A DNA stretch of 10,737 nt, taken from contig JALRIU010000095.1 in NCBI GenBank assembly GCA_023255355.1, positions 1-10,737 on the forward strand, written 5' to 3'. The notes below the pieces were generated by a model. The model ran no database searches. It worked only from the letters and a program-made list of their open reading frames with translations, and was not told where the DNA came from. The DNA comes from Pseudomonadales bacterium. GTDB taxonomy: Bacteria; Pseudomonadota; Gammaproteobacteria; Pseudomonadales; JAHEIH01. The position numbers and the translations under genes are program-made. Positions within the stretch are counted from its first letter, which is position 1. Each line of letters begins with the position of its first letter. This document shows, one piece after another, positions 7,087-10,737 of this stretch.

Positions 7087-7620
7087 ATGCTTAAAAAGTT
7101 CGTAAAAATGCTCTTGGTAAGCAGCCTATTTTTGGCCATTAGCTTTCCTAGCCAAGCTCAAATATTTATCCCAACAGGTAAGTTTTTACTAAGTGAGCCA
7201 ACCAAACTTGATATTTTTCATACGGATCGGCAGCGTAAACTAATCGATGACCTCGCGCGTCGTAATTTGGGGACACCATTACGTGGCGACAAATCAAGCG
7301 ATATTAGGACCCTGCAACGCCTTCTGGATAGCCAGCGCATAGCCATCGATGATACAGCAACACTGCAAGCTATGGGGGTCGCTCTGGGCGATCTGCTGGC
7401 TAAAGAAATGCACCTAGACTGGGTTATTTTTGAAGACAAAAACGGCCGCAATCGGGCCCTACGTTATAAGGACAGGCAAGAGGTTCTGTTCCCAATTACC
7501 ATGATATCTCGCCGCGCAGAAGTCAGCGACACCCGCATAAGCGTCGATGTGCAAGCGGTTTTTGATAAGGCCGTCGAAAGCTATAGCCCCCTACTACCGA
7601 AACTACCTTACAGCGATTAA
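7087..7620 (+). CDS. Exported DUF3806-domain protein
   Basis: A 177-residue protein with an N-terminal signal peptide: KK at 3-4, a hydrophobic core LLVSSLFLAISF, and probable cleavage after SQA near residue 24. The mature part matches the DUF3806 pattern: a helical region with RTLQRLLD, then MGVALGDLLAKEMHLDWVIF (a run ending near residue 115), EDKNGRNRALRYK, and VLFPITMISRR near 137-147. No lipobox, catalytic motif or membrane anchor is visible, so it is probably periplasmic. A strong Shine-Dalgarno GGAGGA sits at 7077-7082, 4 nt before the ATG. A weak promoter may exist at TGGACT/TAAGAT (7004-7030, 15-nt spacer). It is divergent from dapA and convergent with the dipeptidase gene, with only 8 bp between the stops. 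The function of the family is not known to me. Confidence 0.85.
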   Translation: MLKKFVKMLLVSSLFLAISFPSQAQIFIPTGKFLLSEPTKLDIFHTDRQRKLIDDLARRNLGTPLRGDKSSDIRTLQRLLDSQRIAIDDTATLQAMGVALGDLLAKEMHLDWVIFEDKNGRNRALRYKDRQEVLFPITMISRRAEVSDTRISVDVQAVFDKAVESYSPLLPKLPYSD

Positions 7621-7628
7621 GACATATT

Positions 7629-8825
7629 TTAAGAGCGTGTTGCTTGGGCAATAGCCTCTACAGCACGCCATACGCGTAATGTGTTGCCAGCCATAATTTT
7701 GGCAATATCTTGCTCGCTGTAACCACGCTCAAGCAATTCGGCAATCAGATTTGGATAACCTGCCACATCTTTAAAATCTGCCGGCAATGAATCACCAACT
7801 CCGTCAAAATCAGTGCCAATTCCAACGTGGTCAGTACCTACTAATTTGACAACCCAATCTATATGGTCAGCAACGTCGGTAATCTTGGCAAATGGGTAGG
7901 GATTGGCTTGTCGAAATGCCTGCTCAAAAGCATCTGCTTGATCATCAGATAGCTCACCGAACTCTGCTTCGTGGGCTTTTTTAGCCTCGCTATAGCTCGC
8001 TGACCAATCGCGTGCTTTTTGAGTCAGAAAACCTGATCCAATATTGATCTGAATGACACCGCCCTTAGCCGCCAAAGCAGTAATCATCTCATCGCTCATA
8101 TTTCGCTCCCACCCCGGCGTAAAGTGCCTAGCCGACGAATGGGTGGCAATAAGTGGGGCTCGGCTAATGGCTAGTACGTCATAAAACGCTTCATCGGAGA
8201 CATGCGAAATATCAATCATGATACCGAGTTCATTCATCCGTTTGACCACTTCCTCACCGAAAGGGCTCAAGCCTTGCCACTGATGATTATCGTCATACGA
8301 CGAATCACAAATTTGATTTGATTTAGAATGCGTCAACGTGATGTAACGCACGCCTCTGCGATGAAAGTGCTCAAGATTTTCAAGGGAATATTCAATTGCA
8401 CTGCCGTTTTCGATACCTAGTGCCAAGCCAATATTACCGCTTTGCAATAAGCCTTCAGCTTGGGCAACCGAATTAACCATGACAAATTTATTGGGGGCGC
8501 GCGTTACCATCGCTTCGACAGAGTCGATCAATTGGTTAGCGAGCTGGGCTGCACCGCCCTCTTGTTCTTTGCTAGCCGGGATATAAATAGACATAAACGG
8601 CAGGTTCAAACCACCCTTTATGGCCCGCGGCGCATCAAAATCGCCACCTTCAGTTGCTTGAGTAACATCTACCCAATGCTCAGCGACACGATATGGAACA
8701 TCGATATGGGTATCGATTAATAAATGCCGATCTGCAATATCATGCGCCGCAGGATTTGCAAAAACAGGTAAGGCTAAGCTCAACGCCACACCCTGCAATG
8801 AAAGCTTGAGCCGATACGTGTTCAT
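7629..8825 (-). CDS. Secreted membrane-dipeptidase-type peptidase (M19)
   Basis: A 398-residue zinc dipeptidase of the renal dipeptidase (peptidase M19) family. A signal peptide (MNTYRLKLSL, then VALSLALPVFA) probably ends after Ala23, placing the enzyme in the periplasm or outside. Metal and active-site motifs are complete: DTHID with His40 and Asp42, Glu139 in GIENGS, His208 in DISHVSDEAF, His229 in THSSAR, RNM at 241-243, and GTDFDG at 337-342. The frame is open 41 codons further upstream to 8948, but that part is an arginine/cysteine-rich shadow of bolA. The start at 8825 is chosen because it begins the signal peptide and overlaps the bolA stop as ATGA. Likely substrates are dipeptides, perhaps with D-residues from peptidoglycan or L-D dipeptides; specificity cannot be read from the sequence. 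Confidence 0.92.
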   Translation of the reverse strand: MNTYRLKLSLQGVALSLALPVFANPAAHDIADRHLLIDTHIDVPYRVAEHWVDVTQATEGGDFDAPRAIKGGLNLPFMSIYIPASKEQEGGAAQLANQLIDSVEAMVTRAPNKFVMVNSVAQAEGLLQSGNIGLALGIENGSAIEYSLENLEHFHRRGVRYITLTHSKSNQICDSSYDDNHQWQGLSPFGEEVVKRMNELGIMIDISHVSDEAFYDVLAISRAPLIATHSSARHFTPGWERNMSDEMITALAAKGGVIQINIGSGFLTQKARDWSASYSEAKKAHEAEFGELSDDQADAFEQAFRQANPYPFAKITDVADHIDWVVKLVGTDHVGIGTDFDGVGDSLPADFKDVAGYPNLIAELLERGYSEQDIAKIMAGNTLRVWRAVEAIAQATRS

Positions 8826-9133
8826 TTTTTTGAACCGCCCATACAGTTGGGTGTGCTTGGCGCAGCATCGACCTTTTCCCATTCTTCTGGGGTATATAGA
8901 TGGAGAGCTAGTGCATGAACACCGCCCGTTAATTCTGCAGCAAGACAACCGTATACTGCCTGATGACGCGCTACTTTTCGTTTATCGAGAAAGGTGTCAC
9001 TAACCATCACAACTTTAAAATGAGTTTCAGAGTTGGGGGCAACATTATGGCCGTGGCTTTCATTAGCAACATCCATAAAAGTTGGTGAAAATTGGGCGGC
9101 TAATTTTGTCTCAATCGATGCTTGGATAGACAT
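8822..9133 (-). CDS. bolA: BolA family protein
   Basis: A 103-residue small protein (E. coli BolA has 105) that works with monothiol glutaredoxins in Fe-S handling and as a stress and morphology regulator. The class II KH-like fold is recognisable from SETHFKVVMVSDTF, RHQAVYGCLAAEL and GVHALALHLYTPEEW; the family-typical invariant His lies in the last. The C terminus has the BolA-type PNCMGG ending. A good Shine-Dalgarno (GAGGAGT) precedes the ATG at 9133. It overlaps the following dipeptidase gene by four bases, so the two are probably co-translated. bolA proper, rather than ibaG, is favoured by length and the ALALHLYTPEEW block. Confidence 0.92.
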   Translation of the reverse strand: MSIQASIETKLAAQFSPTFMDVANESHGHNVAPNSETHFKVVMVSDTFLDKRKVARHQAVYGCLAAELTGGVHALALHLYTPEEWEKVDAAPSTPNCMGGSKK

Positions 9134-9207
9134 AGATACTCCTCTAAAAACATTAGCCTACCCTGCCATTACCGGACGAGCAAGCACTCAGCATGTTATT
9201 AAATGAC

Positions 9208-9693
9208 TTAGTGATGATGACCACCATGGCCATGAGCATGACCGTGCTCTATTTCTTCAGCGGTAGCATCACGTACATCAAGTACATTTATTTTAAATGT
9301 AACTGTTTGACCCGCCAAAGGGTGATTAACATCAAGATCGACGTTGAATTTACCTACTTTTAAAATAGTCGCCGGCACAGGGCCGCTTTCGGTATTGATG
9401 TTAACTACAAGGCCTTTAGTGAGACGCTTAGGGGCATGTAATAAATGCTTAATGGGCACACGTGCCAGACGCGATTCGTCTCTGTGTCCGTAGCCCTCTT
9501 CTGGACTTAGCTCAACGGTAATTTCATCGCCACCCTTTTTACCTTGTAAGGCCTTTTCAATAGCGGGCATATTGTTGTTGTGGCCATGTAAATAAAGCTG
9601 TGGCTTATCAACATCACTTGCTTCGATCAACGTTCCTTGCGCATCCAATAATTGATAAGAAAATTGGACAACTTTGTTATCTTCGATATTCAT
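9208..9693 (-). CDS. slyD: SlyD, FKBP-type peptidyl-prolyl isomerase
   Basis: Cytoplasmic prolyl isomerase, chaperone and nickel-binding protein. The 161-residue product begins with an FKBP half (VVQFSYQLLDAQGTLIEAS, then GHNNNMPAIEKALQGKKGGD), has the insert-in-flap chaperone domain from about 72 to 120 (GYGHRDESRLARVP onward), and closes the FKBP fold with DVNHPLAGQTVTFKINVLDV. The C-terminal tail HGHAHGHGGHHH contains seven histidines and no cysteine. It is far shorter than the E. coli tail, which adds Cys residues and makes that protein 196 long. Metal binding, probably nickel, is inferred from the tail. The ribosome-binding site AAAGGAG (9700-9706) is 6 nt before the ATG. It lies just after the adk terminator. 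Confidence 0.94.
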   Translation of the reverse strand: MNIEDNKVVQFSYQLLDAQGTLIEASDVDKPQLYLHGHNNNMPAIEKALQGKKGGDEITVELSPEEGYGHRDESRLARVPIKHLLHAPKRLTKGLVVNINTESGPVPATILKVGKFNVDLDVNHPLAGQTVTFKINVLDVRDATAEEIEHGHAHGHGGHHH

Positions 9694-9712
9694 ATTCGAC
9701 TCCTTTAAGACG

Positions 9713-9740
9713 AAAAAAAAGCGCCAATAGCGCTTTTTTT
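9713..9740 (-). terminator. Intrinsic terminator after adk
   Basis: A perfect 11-bp stem (AAAAAAAGCGC with GCGCTTTTTTT) around a 5-nt loop, followed on the minus strand by an eight-T run. It lies 19 nt after the adk stop. The A/T tracts on both sides make it usable in both directions, but only minus-strand genes flank it. It ends only about 20 nt before the slyD ATG. Confidence 0.9.
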
Positions 9741-9758
9741 AAAATAAATCTAATAGCC

Positions 9759-10394
9759 CTATGCTAAAGCAGCAAGCACCTTAGAAGTGATTTCACTGAC
9801 CGCACCAACACCTTCAATTTTATGGTATTGAGGACCTTCTAAATCCTTATAAAAACCAACCAATGGAGCTGTTTGATCATGGTAAACCTGCAAACGTTTA
9901 CGGACGGTTTCTTCTTTATCATCTTCACGTTGAATGAGTTGATCGCCAGTCACATCATCCACACCGTCTTGCTTAGGAGGGTTGTAAATAACGTGATAAG
10001 TACGACCAGAATCTGGGTGAACTCGACGCCCAGACATACGCGAGACAATTTCTTCATCATCAACTGAGATTTCAAGAACATGATCGATAGTCACACCTGC
10101 ATCCACCATAGCTTCAGCTTGAGGAATGGTACGAGGGAAACCATCAAACAAGAAACCGTTGCTGCAATCTGCTTGGCTAATACGGTCCTTTACTAGGCCA
10201 ATAATAATATCATCGGATACTAAACCGCCTGCATCCATAATTTCTTTAGCAGCAAGACCAAGCGGTGTACCCGCCTTAACTGCAGCGCGAAGCATATCGC
10301 CAGTTGAAATTTGAGGAATACCGAACTTATCCATAATGCTTTGAGCCTGTGTGCCCTTACCGGCGCCCGGAGGGCCTAACAAAATCAAACGCAT
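9759..10394 (-). CDS. adk: Adenylate kinase
   Basis: Interconverts ATP + AMP and 2 ADP in the cytoplasm. The 211-residue product is close to the E. coli enzyme (214). It shows the P-loop GPPGAGKGTQ (7-16), QISTGDMLRAAVK, the AMP-site DGFPRTIPQAEAM (about 84-96), and a long LID domain (GRRVHPDSGRTYHVIYNPPK onward) ending in QREDDKEETVRKRL. The LID has no cysteines, so it is the non-zinc type. The frame extends upstream to an ATG at 10463, adding 23 residues, but the start at 10394 is preferred: it begins with the canonical MRLILLG and has AAGGAG at an 8-nt spacing. A strong terminator follows the gene. Confidence 0.97.
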   Translation of the reverse strand: MRLILLGPPGAGKGTQAQSIMDKFGIPQISTGDMLRAAVKAGTPLGLAAKEIMDAGGLVSDDIIIGLVKDRISQADCSNGFLFDGFPRTIPQAEAMVDAGVTIDHVLEISVDDEEIVSRMSGRRVHPDSGRTYHVIYNPPKQDGVDDVTGDQLIQREDDKEETVRKRLQVYHDQTAPLVGFYKDLEGPQYHKIEGVGAVSEITSKVLAALA

Positions 10395-10402
10395 GTGCTG
10401 TG

Positions 10403-10408
10403 CTCCTT
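10403..10408 (-). promoter_or_regulatory. Ribosome-binding site fixing the adk start
   Basis: AAGGAG on the minus strand, 8 nt before the ATG at 10394. It supports that start over the upstream in-frame ATG at 10463. Confidence 0.85.
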
Positions 10409-10446
10409 GAAAAAATGCAGCTATTTGCTGTCTATTAATAATAAAT

Positions 10447-10490
10447 GGACGGACACAATACACATGCCTCGGACTAATGACAATAGGACT
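10447..10490 (+). repeat. GGAC direct-repeat cluster upstream of adk
   Basis: GGAC occurs at 10447, 10451, 10471 and 10486 on the plus strand; the last two extend to GGACT and are exactly 15 bp apart. More copies lie in the hairpin at 10554-10594. The spacing suggests repeated protein-binding sites or promoter elements in the adk control region, but I recognise no named operator. Confidence 0.35.
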
Positions 10491-10553
10491 TTTGTCTCTA
10501 TATTAAGTTTTTTGCATATAAAAAATGATTTAAGTCGCAAACCCTCTCGCCAT

Positions 10554-10594
10554 CTAGTCCATGTTTGTTATGAAAAAACAATATCATGGACTGG
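10554..10594. repeat. Inverted repeat in the adk upstream region
   Basis: AGTCCATG (10556-10563) and CATGGACT (10585-10592) are perfect reverse complements. An inner TTGTT/AACAA pair (10565-10569 with 10777-type offset excluded; AACAA at 10577-10581) can extend the stem. There is no T tract consistent with a terminator. It lies between adk and the rightward ORF at 10657. Confidence 0.55.
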
Positions 10595-10616
10595 GTCATT
10601 CACGTTTTTTTTGAGG

Positions 10617-10622
10617 TATAAT
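10617..10622 (+). promoter_or_regulatory. Consensus -10 box before the right-edge ORF
   Basis: A perfect TATAAT, 34 bp before the ATG at 10657. No good -35 is visible 16-18 nt upstream. A start near 10629 would give a leader of about 28 nt. Confidence 0.35.
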
Positions 10623-10656
10623 AGCTAACTTTACTGCACACTAGGTATTCAAAAAA

Positions 10657-10737
10657 ATGGCCCTAAATAGTATCGAAGAAATCATTGCAACTGCAGTTTC
10701 ATTAAACTTTGGATTTTTTGGTGGAATATTTTCTCCT
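10657..10737 (+). CDS. Partial ORF resembling the GxFxP region of a CLC chloride channel/transporter
   Basis: Open from ATG at 10657 to the window edge (27 codons, no stop). The translation runs from MALNSIEEIIATAV through SLNFGFFGGIFSP. The second half fits the CLC family pattern (K-x-x-A-T, then SL, then GxxGGIFSP), where GIFSP is the GxFxP anion-selectivity motif found in the second half of these roughly 400-residue or longer membrane proteins. Here it appears only about 20 residues after the start codon, and in-frame stops lie upstream at 10642 and 10612. So this is either the front of a truncated or decayed CLC gene or a different membrane protein with a chance match. A consensus -10 upstream argues for expression; the ribosome-binding site is weak. 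Confidence 0.4.
   Translation, partial: MALNSIEEIIATAVSLNFGFFGGIFSP

Noticed and set aside
8826..8948. N-terminal 41-codon extension of the dipeptidase frame.
   Set aside because: It is antisense-free but out of frame over bolA, has an unnatural Cys/Arg-rich composition, and would hide a clear signal peptide that starts at the ATGA overlap.
9208..9250. CAT/GTG-rich repeat at the slyD 3' end as a DNA repeat element.
   Set aside because: It simply encodes the His/Gly metal-binding tail of SlyD.
10395..10463. 23-codon upstream extension of adk.
   Set aside because: The ribosome-binding site AAGGAG and the conserved MRLILLG start both point to 10394.
10395..10628. 77-codon plus-strand ORF upstream of adk.
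   Set aside because: Its start overlaps the adk start region, the composition is not protein-like, and no motif or ribosome-binding site supports it.

Overview
The window looks like chromosomal DNA from a gammaproteobacterium, probably a marine relative of the Cellvibrio/Pseudomonas side of the class. The reasons are a dapA-bamC pair followed by a YycJ-type metallo-hydrolase (a Pseudomonas-like order), a gammaproteobacterial-type BolA, a SlyD with a His-rich tail, an Adk very close to the E. coli enzyme, a DUF3806 protein, and moderate GC. The genus cannot be fixed from the sequence. No tRNA, rRNA, CRISPR array, insertion sequence or phage gene is visible. Most genes lie on the minus strand.

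Layout. 1-628 (-): tsaB, cut by the left edge. 788-2812 (+): a large, AT-rich, polytopic membrane histidine kinase with no response regulator beside it. 2822-6893 (-): a compact run read as dapA, bamC, a YycJ-like metallo-beta-lactamase hydrolase and an RNase J-like beta-CASP ribonuclease; the last two overlap. 7087-7620 (+): an exported DUF3806 protein. 7629-9133 (-): bolA followed by a secreted M19 dipeptidase, joined by an ATGA overlap. 9208-9693 (-): slyD. 9759-10394 (-): adk, with a strong intrinsic terminator between it and slyD. 10657 to the right edge (+): the first 27 codons of an ORF that reads like the second conserved motif of a CLC chloride channel/transporter.

How the genes work together. 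This is mostly a housekeeping neighbourhood: tRNA t6A modification (TsaB), lysine/diaminopimelate synthesis (DapA), outer-membrane protein assembly (BamC), adenylate balance (Adk), folding and metal handling (SlyD), Fe-S/stress functions (BolA) and probable RNA or nucleotide processing by two metallo-beta-lactamase enzymes. The accessory-looking parts are the orphan kinase, the RNase J-like gene placed where purC often sits, and the CLC-like start at the right edge. Several short non-coding structures stand out: a terminator-like hairpin in the dapA leader, an inverted repeat before the DUF3806 gene, and a cluster of GGAC(T) repeats plus a hairpin upstream of adk. I did not find an obvious new multigene system. 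The best candidates for something undescribed are the kinase with a probably duplicated membrane sensor and the paired metallo-beta-lactamase operon.
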